Source: Treponema sp. (GTDB lineage: Bacteria > Spirochaetota > Spirochaetia > Treponematales > Breznakiellaceae). From it: a DNA stretch of 43,390 nucleotides. How positions within the stretch are numbered: the stretch's first letter is position 1; each line of letters opens with the position of its first letter. The position numbers were made by a program, and so were the translations under genes. Positions 1 to 9,551 of the stretch are shown here, piece after piece. The notes below the pieces were generated by a model. The model worked only from the letters and a program-made list of their open reading frames with translations, was not told the DNA's origin and did not search any database. Location: assembly GCA_031276295.1 (NCBI GenBank), contig JAISNI010000131.1, positions 1 through 43,390 on the forward strand. Reading direction: 5' to 3'.

Positions 1-1630
1 TAATGATGAGGGTTTTACTGCCGCTTACATCGTATATTTCGTCCATTATGCGCGCTTCCGTTTCATCGTCAAGGGAAGAAGTAGCCTCATCCAGCACCAG
101 GACTACGGGGTCATTGTAGAGGGCGCGGGCTATACCGATACGCTGTTTCTGCCCGCCGCTCAACTGAATACCCCCTTCTCCGACAAGGGTCTTGATGCCT
201 TCCTTGGATTCGAGAAAATCCCAAAATCTGGCTTTTTTGAGAACATGAACGATCTTTCCTTCATCGTAATCCGAACCAAAGGCGACGTTTTCCGCCACCG
301 TACCGTCAAAAAGGTAGATGCTCTGGGGTATGTAGCCGATTTTACCGCGCCAGGAACGGATATTGCTGTGCTCGATTAAAATGTCGTCCACGTATATCTG
401 TCCCCGCGCGGGCCGGTAAATGCCGATAAGAATATCTACCAGGGTTGTTTTGCCGCTGCCGCTTTCCCCCACAAAGGCGATCTTTTCGCCCATTCGTATT
501 TCGAGGGAAATGTTTTTTATAACGTCGTCCCCTTTTAAATAACGGAACCAGAGATTTTCCCCGCGGATCGATTTGGTAAAGGTTACGGGAACAAATCCCT
601 CGTTATCGGTTTCAAGGTTGAGATCGTCATAGATCATGTGCAGGGATTTTTGATAATATGCTATTGAATTAAGATGTTCCAGTATGCGGTTTATCGCTGG
701 CAACATACGGTACAGGGCAAGTGCGTACATGGAAATAACCGGAATAACCATAGCCGCGGAATTGTAACGCCACAGGATATAACAGACCACCGCGATTAAA
801 AGGGAGAAGCCCAGATTTTCAAGAACATTTTTGGGTATGGCGCCCAAGGTAGCGCTGAGTATGGAGATACGGGACAGGCTGGTTGTGGAATCGCTAAAAA
901 CGCGGAATATTTTATCCTCGTTACCCTTTAGTTTTATAAATTTGAAATTGCCGAAAGTTTCCCACAGGGTTCTGCTTAGTTTTACGTTGGCCGCGTAACG
1001 CTTTTCCCCCAGTTTTTTACTGAGCCGTAACAGGGTGGCAAAGACGAGCAGGACGATGAGGATCAGTATAAATGTCAGTACCAGCGTTATCTGCCAGTTG
1101 ACAAGGAGCATGAAACAGTAGAGAAGCAGTACCGTACAGGATTCCGCAAGCATCTTCAGCAAATTCAGCAATAGATTGCTGAGGTTGCTCGCTTCGCCGT
1201 TTATCATTTGCGCGAATACGGAAGGATTTTTTTGAACGTAAACTTTGTAGGGAAGGGCGAGGTAGGTTTTGAAGAGCCGGACGGCAAAGTAACGGAAGGT
1301 GCCCAGGGAAAATTTGTTTACGGAATAATTATAAAAAATATTGTAAAGGGATCTGAAAACATAAAAGACGATTATCGCAATGCCGAAGGATATAATAAAC
1401 GTGTTTTTGTTATTGAAACCAAAAAGATCGAAGAAGTATTTATACCACCCTGAATCTATTGTCTCGGGATTTGAGGCGGCGGAAATAAAGGGCATGACAA
1501 CCGAAACCCCGGCGGTTTCAACGACGGATAATAAAACGGAGAGAAAAAATAGAATTACAAGGTAGAATTTCCGCCTGCGTTCCAGAAGGCGGTTGAGCTT
1601 TTGAAGTATAACTTTGATGGTATTTAACAA
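1..1630 (-). CDS. ABC transporter, fused permease-ATPase (MsbA/PglK-like), 3'-truncated
   Basis: This is a half-transporter with an N-terminal membrane domain and a C-terminal ATPase. It starts with several hydrophobic helices (about residues 20-320) and continues into a nucleotide-binding domain. Visible there are Walker A GESGSGKTT (near 447-475), the signature LSGGQKQR (near 141-165) and Walker B VLVLDEATSS. The window edge cuts it just before the expected H-loop histidine, so about 543 codons are present of the usual 570-600. The start is a TTG at 1630, overlapping the stop of the epimerase gene by 7 bases, which implies translational coupling. Family members flip lipid-linked sugars or lipids across the inner membrane. 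As the last gene visible in a sugar-nucleotide operon it most likely exports a glycan intermediate, but the substrate is inferred from context only. Confidence 0.9.
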   Translation of the reverse strand, partial: MLNTIKVILQKLNRLLERRRKFYLVILFFLSVLLSVVETAGVSVVMPFISAASNPETIDSGWYKYFFDLFGFNNKNTFIISFGIAIIVFYVFRSLYNIFYNYSVNKFSLGTFRYFAVRLFKTYLALPYKVYVQKNPSVFAQMINGEASNLSNLLLNLLKMLAESCTVLLLYCFMLLVNWQITLVLTFILILIVLLVFATLLRLSKKLGEKRYAANVKLSRTLWETFGNFKFIKLKGNEDKIFRVFSDSTTSLSRISILSATLGAIPKNVLENLGFSLLIAVVCYILWRYNSAAMVIPVISMYALALYRMLPAINRILEHLNSIAYYQKSLHMIYDDLNLETDNEGFVPVTFTKSIRGENLWFRYLKGDDVIKNISLEIRMGEKIAFVGESGSGKTTLVDILIGIYRPARGQIYVDDILIEHSNIRSWRGKIGYIPQSIYLFDGTVAENVAFGSDYDEGKIVHVLKKARFWDFLESKEGIKTLVGEGGIQLSGGQKQRIGIARALYNDPVVLVLDEATSSLDDETEARIMDEIYDVSGSKTLII

Positions 1631-2661
1631 CGGTGTGTATCCATAGAAAATATTTGGTAATGCTCCTTATACCACCCGACAAATTTCGGAACCCCTTCCT
1701 CCACACTAATCCGCGGCCGGTAACCGGTATCCGTTTCGAGTTCGCCGGTATCCGCCCAGGTGAAGGGCACATCCCCCATCTGCATGGGGAGCAATTCTTT
1801 ACGGGCTTTTTTGCCGGCGCTTTTTTCGATAGTTTCGATAAAACTCATTAAATCCACCGGTTTGCCGTAACCGATGTTGTAGATTTTATAAGCGGCAGGC
1901 GATAAAGCGGGGGCGCGATCCAGAATCCTGATAATTCCCTCAATAATATCGTCAATATAGGTAAAATCCCGCTTCATGTTACCCCGGTTAAAAACCCTTA
2001 TCGGTTTGTCTTCGAGAATGGCCTTGGTAAAGAGAAAAGGGGCCATGTCGGGACGGCCCCAGGGTCCGTATACGGTAAAAAAACGCAGGCCCGTAACAGG
2101 AAGTTGATACAGATAACTATAGGAATGAGCCATAAGTTCATTGGATTTTTTTGTGGCCGCGTAGAGGCTGGCGGGGCAATCAGCCGTATCGGAAACAGAA
2201 AAAGGAACCTTTTCATTGAGGCCGTAGACGGAAGAGCTTGAGGCAAAAACAAGATGTTTTATATGATGATGACGGCAGGCTTCAAGGATATTGAGAAAAC
2301 CCGCGATGTTGCTTTCAACATAAGCATAGGGATTTTCCATGCTGTACCTGACCCCTGCCTGGGCCGCGAGGTGAACCGCGTAATCGAACCGTTCGTTTTC
2401 AAATAAATTAAAAAGCCCCGCACGGTCCGTAATGTCCATTTTGATAAAAGAATAATTTTCCAGTTTTTCACTGGGAAGTTTTATTCCTTCCTTAATTGAA
2501 GGAACATCTATACCGGAATGTTTAAGCCGCCCTTCCTTGAGGGCTATATCGTAATAGGTGTTGATATTGTCGATGCCGGTAACAACATGACCCAGCGCGG
2601 ATAATTTTTCCGCAAGGTGAAAACCGATAAATCCCGCGGTACCGGTGAGGAGTATTTTCAT
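1624..2661 (-). CDS. NAD-dependent epimerase, probable UDP-glucuronate 4-epimerase
   Basis: This is an extended short-chain dehydrogenase/reductase of 345 residues, close to the family length of about 335-350. The NAD-binding motif GTAGFIG lies at residues 7-13, a serine cluster at 141-144 and the catalytic YAATK at 167-171. The stretch RFFTVYGPWGRPDMA after the active site is typical of UDP-glucuronate 4-epimerases (CapI/LspL type). The expected reaction converts UDP-GlcA to UDP-GalA in the cytoplasm. It overlaps the UDP-glucose dehydrogenase gene by 4 bases and would use that enzyme's product, so the two form a two-step route. A dTDP-glucose 4,6-dehydratase or GalE function is less likely given the pairing. 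Confidence 0.9.
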   Translation of the reverse strand: MKILLTGTAGFIGFHLAEKLSALGHVVTGIDNINTYYDIALKEGRLKHSGIDVPSIKEGIKLPSEKLENYSFIKMDITDRAGLFNLFENERFDYAVHLAAQAGVRYSMENPYAYVESNIAGFLNILEACRHHHIKHLVFASSSSVYGLNEKVPFSVSDTADCPASLYAATKKSNELMAHSYSYLYQLPVTGLRFFTVYGPWGRPDMAPFLFTKAILEDKPIRVFNRGNMKRDFTYIDDIIEGIIRILDRAPALSPAAYKIYNIGYGKPVDLMSFIETIEKSAGKKARKELLPMQMGDVPFTWADTGELETDTGYRPRISVEEGVPKFVGWYKEHYQIFSMDTHRC

Positions 2662-3989
2662 TTTCCTATGCCAATATACTTAAGGCCCGCGTTTTCCGCT
2701 TCTTCCTGTTTATAAACGTTCCGTAAATCAAAAAAATAGGGGAGGGTAAGCAGGTTTTTTACCCTGGAAAGATCCAGGTTCCTAAATTGGTTCCATTCGG
2801 TAAGAAGTACGAGCGCGGCGGAGCCAGCGGCGGCGTCATATTCATCCGCGGCAAAAAAGAGTTTATCCTGAATGGAGGCGAGCCGCCATGCCGCTTCTTT
2901 CATGGCCGCCGGATCCCAAACCCTCAGTTTCGCCCCCCTGTTCGCAAGGCCCTCGCAGATGGTGAGGGCGGGGGATTCCCTCATGTCGTCGGTGTTGGGC
3001 TTAAAGGCAAGCCCCAGAACCGCGATGGTTTTACCCTTGAGGGAACCGGCGCCTCCCAGCGCTTCTTCAATCTTGTTTATCATCCGTGATTTTTGGCGGT
3101 CGTTGGCGCTTATCGCCGCTTCAACGATGCTGACCGGTTCGCCGCTGTCCCGTCCGATGTGGGCAAGCGCACGGGTATCCTTGGGGAAACAGGAACCGCC
3201 GTATCCCGGCCCGGGGTGTAAAAATTTCGCCCCAATCCTTCCGTCCCTGCCCACGGCCTTTGCCACATCCCGCACGTCAGCCCCGACTTTTTCGCAGAGG
3301 TTGGCAATTTCATTGATAAAGGTGATCTTCACCGCCAGAAATGCGTTGGCTGCGTATTTGATCATCTCCGCAGATTCAAGGTTTGTCTCAATATAAGGGG
3401 TTTCGTTGAGGTAGAGGGAACGGTACACTTCCTTCATGATTTTCCGTGCCTCGCCGCTCTCACTGCCGATAACGACCCGGTCGGGGTGGGTAAAATCCTG
3501 CACAGCCGAACCTTCCCGGAGGAATTCAGGGTTGGATACGACATCAAAGGGAACCTGTACGCCCCGTTTATCCAGTTCCTCCCCAATCCATTGGGCAACT
3601 TTACGTCCGGTTCCGATAGGGACGGTGCTTTTATCCACCACTACCGTATATGCGGACATATACCGGCCTATATCGCGGGCCGCCGCTTCCACATGGCCGA
3701 GATCGGCGCTGCCGTCTTCCATAGGAGGCGTACCCACGGCGATAAATACAACGGTATTCTTTTTAAGCGCGCCGGGAATATCGGTAGAAAAAAACAACCT
3801 TCCGGCGACGCTGTTCCTTGCAACCACCGATTCAAGGCCGGGTTCATATATAGGAATTATTCCCTTTTGTAAGTCTTCTATTTTTTTTATGTTGATATCG
3901 ACACAGGTGACGGAATTACCAAAGTCCGCAAGGCAGGCTCCGGATACAAGCCCCACATATCCTGTACCGATGACTGTAATAGTTACCAT
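2658..3989 (-). CDS. ugd: UDP-glucose 6-dehydrogenase
   Basis: The protein oxidises UDP-glucose to UDP-glucuronate with two NAD+. It has 443 residues, the normal length. The dinucleotide motif GTGYVGL is at residues 8-14, the substrate-binding NPEFLREG at 153-160, and the catalytic cysteine at about 267 within GGSCFPKD. The C-terminal UDP-binding domain (about 310-443) is complete. The ATG at 3989 is preceded by an AAGGA ribosome binding site. A 63-base gap separates it from manC, while its stop overlaps the epimerase start, so the two downstream enzymes are tightly coupled. Confidence 0.96.
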   Translation of the reverse strand: MVTITVIGTGYVGLVSGACLADFGNSVTCVDINIKKIEDLQKGIIPIYEPGLESVVARNSVAGRLFFSTDIPGALKKNTVVFIAVGTPPMEDGSADLGHVEAAARDIGRYMSAYTVVVDKSTVPIGTGRKVAQWIGEELDKRGVQVPFDVVSNPEFLREGSAVQDFTHPDRVVIGSESGEARKIMKEVYRSLYLNETPYIETNLESAEMIKYAANAFLAVKITFINEIANLCEKVGADVRDVAKAVGRDGRIGAKFLHPGPGYGGSCFPKDTRALAHIGRDSGEPVSIVEAAISANDRQKSRMINKIEEALGGAGSLKGKTIAVLGLAFKPNTDDMRESPALTICEGLANRGAKLRVWDPAAMKEAAWRLASIQDKLFFAADEYDAAAGSAALVLLTEWNQFRNLDLSRVKNLLTLPYFFDLRNVYKQEEAENAGLKYIGIGK

Positions 3990-4052
3990 GTTTATTCCTT
4001 ATCGGTTATACCGCAGATTCTCTTATCTGTTTGGCTGAAAGGCGCACGACCG

Positions 4053-5150
4053 CTACCCGCGGTTCAAAACTTTCCCTATTAGATTGCTTTTCCCTTTTTT
4101 CATAACAAGGGCCCGTCCATTCCTGATAATTACCATAACTTCATCCACGCCGCACACGGCAACAGGTATGTCGGAGTATACATAGCAGCCGGAACTTTCA
4201 ATTTTTTCCACATGCTCCGCCGCTTCCGGTATACATTCACAGAATGCATCCCAGCTTCCCACATCCTGCCAGGAAAAATCGGCTATAACGCAGCTCGCGC
4301 GGCTTGTCTTTTCCGCTAGCGCACGATCAACGGCCAGTGAGGGTGTCTTTCCGTATGCCGCCTCCAATCCATTCCAACCGGCGATACTGTTGATACCGTT
4401 TTGTTTTGTATACACAGGTTTGCTCCCGCAAAGCGGGGAAAACGCTTCATAAACAGCCGGAGTGTACTTCCGCATTTCTTCAATAAATGTTCCGGTTTTA
4501 AATGCGAACATTCCGCTGTTCCACCAGTAATTTTTTTCGGCAAGATACCTTTTCGCGGTTTCCTCGTCGGGCTTTTCGTGGAAAGATACGATATCCCTGC
4601 CGCTGCTGCGGTTTGCTTCCGTTTCGGTTTTAATATACCCGTATCCGGCATCCGCCCGCGTCGGCCTTATTCCAAAGCACACAAAATATCCGGCCTGCGC
4701 TTCCAGGGAAGCGTTCCTGCAATTTTCCATAAACGTGTTTAAGGGCTCGATGATATGATCGCTTGTAAGCACAAGCATAAGACGGCTTTCCGCATCGGCA
4801 TACTTTGCGGTAATATACGTACCCGCGCACTGTATGGCGGCGGCGGTATGTTTTGGACACGGCTCCCCCAGTATCACCAGCGCATTTTCAAGAAAATGCC
4901 TGTCGCTTTCATGTAACGTATCGGCGAAGTCTTTGCACTGTTCTCCGGCAATGGCAACAAAATTTTTCCGGGTAATAACAAGAATTTCACCGGAAGGACG
5001 TAAAGCCAGGGCCCGTTCCAAAGCCATCTGGAAAAAAGATTTTCCGCCAATGGCCGGAATAAACTGTTTAGGATGCTCTTTGGTGGACGCCGGGTACAGC
5101 CGTTCGCCTATACCGCCTGCAAGTATGATTATATCTGAAAATAAAGACAT
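4053..5150 (-). CDS. manC: Mannose-1-phosphate guanylyltransferase
   Basis: This enzyme makes GDP-mannose from mannose-1-phosphate and GTP. The N-terminal nucleotidyltransferase signature LAGGIGERLYP is at residues 10-20, followed by KEHPKQF at 24-30, which is characteristic of the GDP-mannose pyrophosphorylase family. Later motifs include HEKPD and the WNSGMF/VGSWDAF blocks. At 365 residues it is the single-domain form and lacks the fused phosphomannose isomerase of long ManC/AlgA proteins. It sits 27 bases downstream of the outer-membrane protein gene and upstream of ugd, so it supplies a third sugar donor to the same cluster. Confidence 0.95.
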   Translation of the reverse strand: MSLFSDIIILAGGIGERLYPASTKEHPKQFIPAIGGKSFFQMALERALALRPSGEILVITRKNFVAIAGEQCKDFADTLHESDRHFLENALVILGEPCPKHTAAAIQCAGTYITAKYADAESRLMLVLTSDHIIEPLNTFMENCRNASLEAQAGYFVCFGIRPTRADAGYGYIKTETEANRSSGRDIVSFHEKPDEETAKRYLAEKNYWWNSGMFAFKTGTFIEEMRKYTPAVYEAFSPLCGSKPVYTKQNGINSIAGWNGLEAAYGKTPSLAVDRALAEKTSRASCVIADFSWQDVGSWDAFCECIPEAAEHVEKIESSGCYVYSDIPVAVCGVDEVMVIIRNGRALVMKKGKSNLIGKVLNRG

Positions 5151-5177
5151 GGCATAATCCTGTTGGACATTCGGTAA

Positions 5178-6779
5178 TCAATAATGATGCCCAAGGCCGA
5201 TAAAGAATTCACGGTTTTTCCCTCCGGGAATTGATTTGGTCTTGACAAGTTCTCTGAGATTGACGCCGGCGCTCAGCCGCAGATAGAGACTGCGCATAAA
5301 ATGCGGAAATACGATAAGCTCAAGGCCGCCCGCCGCCTGTAATTTTGCGGGAGAAAAATCGATCTGATTATCGGGATCCTTTACCAGTGCCAAATCGATT
5401 ATAGGGGAAAGATGGAGATCAAGATCAAAGAGGCGGAGTTTACGGTTATTGAACCATTGGGAAGGGACAAAACGAAGAACCCTGAGGGGAAAGTCCATAT
5501 TGACGGAAAGCATAAAATCGGCGTGCAGGTTTCGATTTATAATACCCCGGAGCGTATCGCCTGCTTCCGTGTAGGGAGCGTTAAACCACTGGCGGTACTG
5601 AAGCCGGCCGCTTATGCCGAAGAAATCCGTAATGAGGAGGTGCCCCGCGGTTGAAAGGGACAGGGCATTAGCCCATTCCTCTTTGTAAAAGTTGTACTCG
5701 TAACTGTTGTCGATAGCCGCTTCAAGGCCGCTGCGGAAATTCAAATTTTCTTTCCAGTTAATCTGGCTGAAACCCAGCTTGTGGCTAAATCCCGAAGTGA
5801 ACCCTTTCCTGGGGTAATCCACTTCCCCGTTCGGGCGGTATTTTATTCTTGTAAATACCCGCGGAGTATAGGCTATGTCCCCAAACGGGCCGGCCTCAAG
5901 GCCCACGGGTATTTCCCAGGCGGTATAGAGTTCGCTTGACATGAAGCCCCCCTCGAAATACTCTCCGTAGAGCGGCTTGTCGTCATCGGTGTTTTCTTCG
6001 TTAAAAACGATATTTTCCTCAAAGCCGAAGGTAAAGGTTGTGTGCTTAAAGGGCAATTCCATTGAAATGCCGGTAATATTCTTATAGCCAAGCGGCTGCT
6101 CGTAGGTATAGCTGAAAATATGATCAAAATTGATAGTCCAGTCAAAACCCAGCGCCCTGAACGGTATGTCGGAATCAAGTTCAAATTTAAATGTCCCTTT
6201 GTTCAGGTTTGAGAAAAAATTATCTGTATACTGCTCGTCAAGCGCGTATCCCAAGTCTATACGGAGAGGAGACATAGTTCCCAGAAAATTATAATCCCTC
6301 GCCTTAATGGTCAGTTCAAAACCGCTGTTGCTATCGTATTCGGGGTAGGGAATAACGACGATATTCCAGGTATCTACAACTTTTATAGTGATATCAACGG
6401 GGATTCTGCCGTGCTCATCCGGTTCATCCAGGGCCAGTTCCATACCCACCTCATCCAGGACCCGTTGGTTGCGCAGCAACTGAATTTTTTCGCTTTGGTA
6501 CTTATCCAGATTGGCTTTTCCCTGAATTATCTCCCCTGATTTGATGTCTCCGTTGTAGAGCAGGGCGAAAGGCCTAGTTCTGCCGGTTATATCAAAATTA
6601 ATATCGCGGATGATATAAATATCCGTATCCTGATGGCTTGTTTCCTCCGGCCGGGAATCCCGGGTGTTCCCGTTATTCCCGGCAGGGGCGTCTATCCCTT
6701 CACCCGTATTCTGGGCGGAAAGCAGGGCGGAGGGCAGCAATAACAGTACGGTAAAAAAGAAGCATCCGAATCTATTCAA
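5178..6779 (-). CDS. Outer-membrane beta-barrel protein with POTRA-like domain (Omp85/BamA-like)
   Basis: The 533-residue product begins with a signal peptide (hydrophobic core about 8-20, cleavage near SAQ at 21-23). An acidic linker follows, then one region (about 50-150) resembling a POTRA domain. The stretch GRIPVDITIKVVDTW leading into a DYNFLGT segment matches the POTRA-to-barrel junction of Omp85 proteins. The rest has alternating aromatic/polar beta strands and ends in tyrosine, consistent with a barrel. Only one convincing POTRA is visible, where BamA has five, so this is not the main BamA. Family members insert or secrete outer-membrane proteins. Lying between aroB and manC it may export or anchor surface material, but no partner is evident. 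Confidence 0.75.
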   Translation of the reverse strand: MNRFGCFFFTVLLLLPSALLSAQNTGEGIDAPAGNNGNTRDSRPEETSHQDTDIYIIRDINFDITGRTRPFALLYNGDIKSGEIIQGKANLDKYQSEKIQLLRNQRVLDEVGMELALDEPDEHGRIPVDITIKVVDTWNIVVIPYPEYDSNSGFELTIKARDYNFLGTMSPLRIDLGYALDEQYTDNFFSNLNKGTFKFELDSDIPFRALGFDWTINFDHIFSYTYEQPLGYKNITGISMELPFKHTTFTFGFEENIVFNEENTDDDKPLYGEYFEGGFMSSELYTAWEIPVGLEAGPFGDIAYTPRVFTRIKYRPNGEVDYPRKGFTSGFSHKLGFSQINWKENLNFRSGLEAAIDNSYEYNFYKEEWANALSLSTAGHLLITDFFGISGRLQYRQWFNAPYTEAGDTLRGIINRNLHADFMLSVNMDFPLRVLRFVPSQWFNNRKLRLFDLDLHLSPIIDLALVKDPDNQIDFSPAKLQAAGGLELIVFPHFMRSLYLRLSAGVNLRELVKTKSIPGGKNREFFIGLGHHY

Positions 6780-6821
6780 GGGTTAATCCTGTTATAAAAG
6801 TATTTCAAAAACTATCGTTTT

Positions 6822-7982
6822 TTACAATTTTCCTGCAAGAATTTTTTCAACAACATGAAGATAATCCGGCGGCAATCCGGCGCCCGGTTTAACGGATACC
6901 GCGCCTGTTTCGCAGGGTACGATAAAGCTGAGCCGCCCGCCGGACTTTTTCTTATCACCGTCCAGCGCCCGCATAAAAAACGGCATATCCTTGAGAAGCG
7001 GGTAGGGGGCTGCGGTTTCATAGCCGTACAGGGCAAGGACTTCCTTTATTTCGAGCATCTGTTCTTCTGAAGTAATGCCGATGGAAAAACCCAGCTCGCA
7101 GGATCGGGCCAGCCCCCAAGCTACCGCTTCCCCGTGGGAAATGCTTCCTAGTCCCAGGCTTGCTTCAAGGGCATGGGCAAACGTATGCCCCAGATTGAGG
7201 AGCGCCCGTTTCCCGCCGGTTTCTTCAGGATCGGCTTCCACAATACGGCCTTTGAACCCGACGGAACGGGTAATACACTCAAAAAGCTCTTCAGGATTCA
7301 GGTTATACAGGTGATCGGGAAAGACGCCCGGCGGGGATCCCGCCCTGAGCCGCCGGCAGGCGGAGAAAAAATCGTGCATACACGCCGGTGGTTCGGGCTT
7401 GTTTCCCCAGTCCAGCACCGCGGTCTTGATGATTTCCGCCATACCGGATTTCCACTCGTATTCCGGCAGGGTATCAAGGCTTTCCAGAGGCATATAGACG
7501 ATCCGCGCAGGGAAAAAGGTTCCCGCAAGATTCTTTATCCCGAAAAGATCAAAACCGGTCTTACCCCCTACCGCGGCATCGGCCATGCCCAGAAGGGTGG
7601 TGGAGACGATACAGAGCCGCGCCCCGCGCATATAGACGGAAGCCGCGAAAGCGGCAAGATCGCTTATAACCCCGCCGCCTATACCGATAAAAAGCCCGTC
7701 CCTGCCGAGCCCCCGGTCCTTTGCCGCCTTGAGTATCCGTTCTACGGAAGCCCAAGTTTTCTCTTCTTCCCCGCTTTTAAGCACACAGACGGCACCGTCC
7801 GCGATTCTCCGTGCAAAAATCTCGGTATGTTCATCGCAAATGAGGAGATGGCCGGAAAAACAGTACCCCAAAGCCGCCGAATCTTTCAGTATCTGCTCAA
7901 GAGGGGGTATTTCACGCCGGATAATAACCCTGGTGGGGAAGCGTCCGAACCGGAAATCATATTCCGTATGGAAATTAGACAA
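6822..7982 (-). CDS. aroB: 3-dehydroquinate synthase
   Basis: This enzyme converts DAHP to 3-dehydroquinate, the second step of the shikimate pathway, using NAD+ and a divalent metal. Seen are the glycine-rich GGGVISDLAAFAA block, the STTLLGMADAAVGGKTG motif, and the metal-ligand regions KSGMAEIIK, NLGHTFAHALE and SHGEAVAWGL. The 386 residues are slightly longer than the usual 350-365, mainly through a loop near residues 195-215. The start is a TTG at 7982, with AGG seven bases upstream. A probable promoter of its own lies at 8077-8105, so it may be expressed apart from the upstream hydroxylase genes. Confidence 0.95.
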   Translation of the reverse strand: MSNFHTEYDFRFGRFPTRVIIRREIPPLEQILKDSAALGYCFSGHLLICDEHTEIFARRIADGAVCVLKSGEEEKTWASVERILKAAKDRGLGRDGLFIGIGGGVISDLAAFAASVYMRGARLCIVSTTLLGMADAAVGGKTGFDLFGIKNLAGTFFPARIVYMPLESLDTLPEYEWKSGMAEIIKTAVLDWGNKPEPPACMHDFFSACRRLRAGSPPGVFPDHLYNLNPEELFECITRSVGFKGRIVEADPEETGGKRALLNLGHTFAHALEASLGLGSISHGEAVAWGLARSCELGFSIGITSEEQMLEIKEVLALYGYETAAPYPLLKDMPFFMRALDGDKKKSGGRLSFIVPCETGAVSVKPGAGLPPDYLHVVEKILAGKL

Positions 7983-7994
7983 TACAAAACCTTT

Positions 7995-8008
7995 CCGGTT
8001 ATTACCGG
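7995..8008. repeat. Small hairpin just upstream of aroB
   Basis: CCGGT and ACCGG form a 5-bp stem around a four-base loop, 13 bases before the aroB start codon. A second dyad, GGAACA/TGTTCC with a 7-base loop, lies near 8052-8070. Both fall inside the predicted untranslated leader. No effect is known; they could modulate translation or be incidental. Confidence 0.35.
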
Positions 8009-8076
8009 GAAATTCTGGGAAGGAATAGCATATACGGAAACTACACGCGGCCGGAACACGCTCTATGTTCCCGTAT

Positions 8077-8105
8077 AATATACCGAAGCGTTTGCATAAT
8101 TTTAA
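8077..8105 (-). promoter_or_regulatory. Probable sigma-70 promoter for aroB
   Basis: On the minus strand TTAAAA (8105-8100) is followed after exactly 17 bases by TATATT (8082-8077). These are 4 of 6 and 4-5 of 6 matches to consensus, with ideal spacing, in the AT-rich 241-base gap between the FAD-subunit gene and aroB (7983-8223). Transcription would begin near 8070 and give a leader of about 88 bases. No other coding sequence is visible in this gap. Confidence 0.45.
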
Positions 8106-8223
8106 CTAATTATAAGAACACTTCATTATATAATAATAGCATGTCGTCCGGGTAATTTCAATAGCGCCCCCGATGGGAATGAATATGTAGAACAAAATGA
8201 TCGATTTTACCCGATTAACCGAA

Positions 8224-9063
8224 TTATCCGTCCGCCAGGGCAAGGAGGCTTGTTTTGACAAAGTTATTCACTTTTTCCAGGAGAAGATCATCCATGCTGT
8301 GTATGGCGCTCAGGTAGATTCGCCAATGGTCCATAAAGGTATGGATATCTTTCCGTTCAAGGGGAAGCCGTCTTCCAACCAGGATAGATTCCGATTTCTT
8401 ATCCCGCAGGATGAGGCTGCCGGTAAATACAATACGCAGGTCGGTAAGGGTATCCTTTTGGTTTTTAAGGATGAACACCATAAAACCGCCGGAATTATTT
8501 GTCCCGGCGGCAGGATATTTCTTGCAGATTGTATAGTTCCACTGTTCCAGCGGGATACGGATACGGCTGAGGAGTTCCTGGGGGCCCAGATTGATGGGGC
8601 CGGGCAGGGAGGAGAAGCGGGACGCGGATACCCACCGGCTTGACTGGGCGGAGCGGAGTTCGTACAACGCGTCAAGGGCTATCATAGGCGCGGAACCGTC
8701 CATGCGGCGATCCTTAAAGCAGATATTTCCCCCTATGGTGGCAAGATTGCGTACCTGGGGGTTTGCTATTCCTTCCAGGCAACGGGTAAGCGCCTCCGGG
8801 ACGATCTTCCCCAGGTAGATTATATCGCTGAGCTTTACCATAGCGCCGACTTCAAGGTAGCGTTCGGTACGGGAAATACGGCGCAGTTCGGCAAGTTTAT
8901 CGAGGGAAATGAGCTTGCGGGGCAGGGCCGGTGTGCGGCTGCCCTGGAGGCTGAAGAGCATGGTTCCCCCCGCGTAGGGTACCGCGTCGGGGTGTTTTGC
9001 CCACCGGGAGAACAATTCCTGGTAAGTCTGCGGAAAGAATATCTGATTAAGCGCCGCGTCCAT
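8224..9063 (-). CDS. Molybdenum hydroxylase FAD-binding subunit (CoxM/XdhB-like)
   Basis: The 279-residue protein matches the FAD subunit of xanthine dehydrogenase/CO dehydrogenase-type enzymes. It passes electrons from the 2Fe-2S clusters to NAD+ or another acceptor. Seen are the N-terminal FxPQTYQEL start, the flavin-binding PYAGGTML near residues 30-37, and NPQVRNLATIGGNI near 110-125, the second FAD-contact motif. The C-terminal domain is present and the length is normal (about 270-290). Its ATG at 9063 lies 17 bases inside the 2Fe-2S gene, implying coupled translation and a stoichiometric complex. Confidence 0.88.
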   Translation of the reverse strand: MDAALNQIFFPQTYQELFSRWAKHPDAVPYAGGTMLFSLQGSRTPALPRKLISLDKLAELRRISRTERYLEVGAMVKLSDIIYLGKIVPEALTRCLEGIANPQVRNLATIGGNICFKDRRMDGSAPMIALDALYELRSAQSSRWVSASRFSSLPGPINLGPQELLSRIRIPLEQWNYTICKKYPAAGTNNSGGFMVFILKNQKDTLTDLRIVFTGSLILRDKKSESILVGRRLPLERKDIHTFMDHWRIYLSAIHSMDDLLLEKVNNFVKTSLLALADG

Positions 9064-9532
9064 AGGACCTCCGCTGCCGTTTGTCGGCTATGGCCATAAC
9101 CGCATCGGCAAGTTTCTCCGGCTCCGTGCACCGGCACTTAATGCCGTTGAACGCGGCAAGGGCTTCGCCGCGCGTGGGCTGTAGGTTGCGGGAGAGCAGG
9201 GCTTCCACGGCAAATATCTTCCCGGTATCGCAGTAGCCGCAGTTTTCTATTCCCGCGTTAAAAAAACCCCTCACGATATCCTGGTATTCGTCGGTCAGGG
9301 AGAAACCTTCTATAGTAATGATCTCGCTGCCCCGTATACGGAAGGCGGGGATAAGGCAGGCCTGCGTTACCATCCCGTTAAAGATAACCGAACAGGCCCC
9401 GCAACTGCCGGTCAGACAGCCGGCCTTTGCCCCAAGAAGGGAAAAGGAACCCCGTAAAATGTCGATAAGCCGCCGTTCCGCTTCGGTTTTAACGAGTACG
9501 TCTTCGCCGTTCAGGATAAAATCTATGGTCAT
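9047..9532 (-). CDS. Molybdenum hydroxylase 2Fe-2S subunit (CoxS/XdhC-like)
   Basis: The small electron-transfer subunit has 161 residues. The N-terminal plant-ferredoxin-type cluster has its four cysteines in the block CLTGSCGAC and a later C in VTQACLIP. The C-terminal helical cluster has CGYC and CRC. All eight ligands are present. The residue before CGYC is Asn rather than the usual Gln, and the following CTPG motif reads CDTG, so it is somewhat divergent. It lies 19 bases downstream of the Mo-subunit gene. An intact electron chain argues that the trio is a working enzyme, whatever its substrate. Confidence 0.92.
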   Translation of the reverse strand: MTIDFILNGEDVLVKTEAERRLIDILRGSFSLLGAKAGCLTGSCGACSVIFNGMVTQACLIPAFRIRGSEIITIEGFSLTDEYQDIVRGFFNAGIENCGYCDTGKIFAVEALLSRNLQPTRGEALAAFNGIKCRCTEPEKLADAVMAIADKRQRRSYGRGA

Positions 9533-9551
9533 ACCGGCCCCTCCGAGCGCA

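Noticed and set aside
7173-8078. Plus-strand open frame of 301 codons opposite aroB
   Set aside because: aroB has all its metal and NAD motifs on the minus strand; the antisense product shows none of any family.
8164-8223. Possible small gene in the gap between the FAD subunit and aroB
   Set aside because: The open frame beginning near 8197 runs antisense into the FAD-subunit gene and has no family features.
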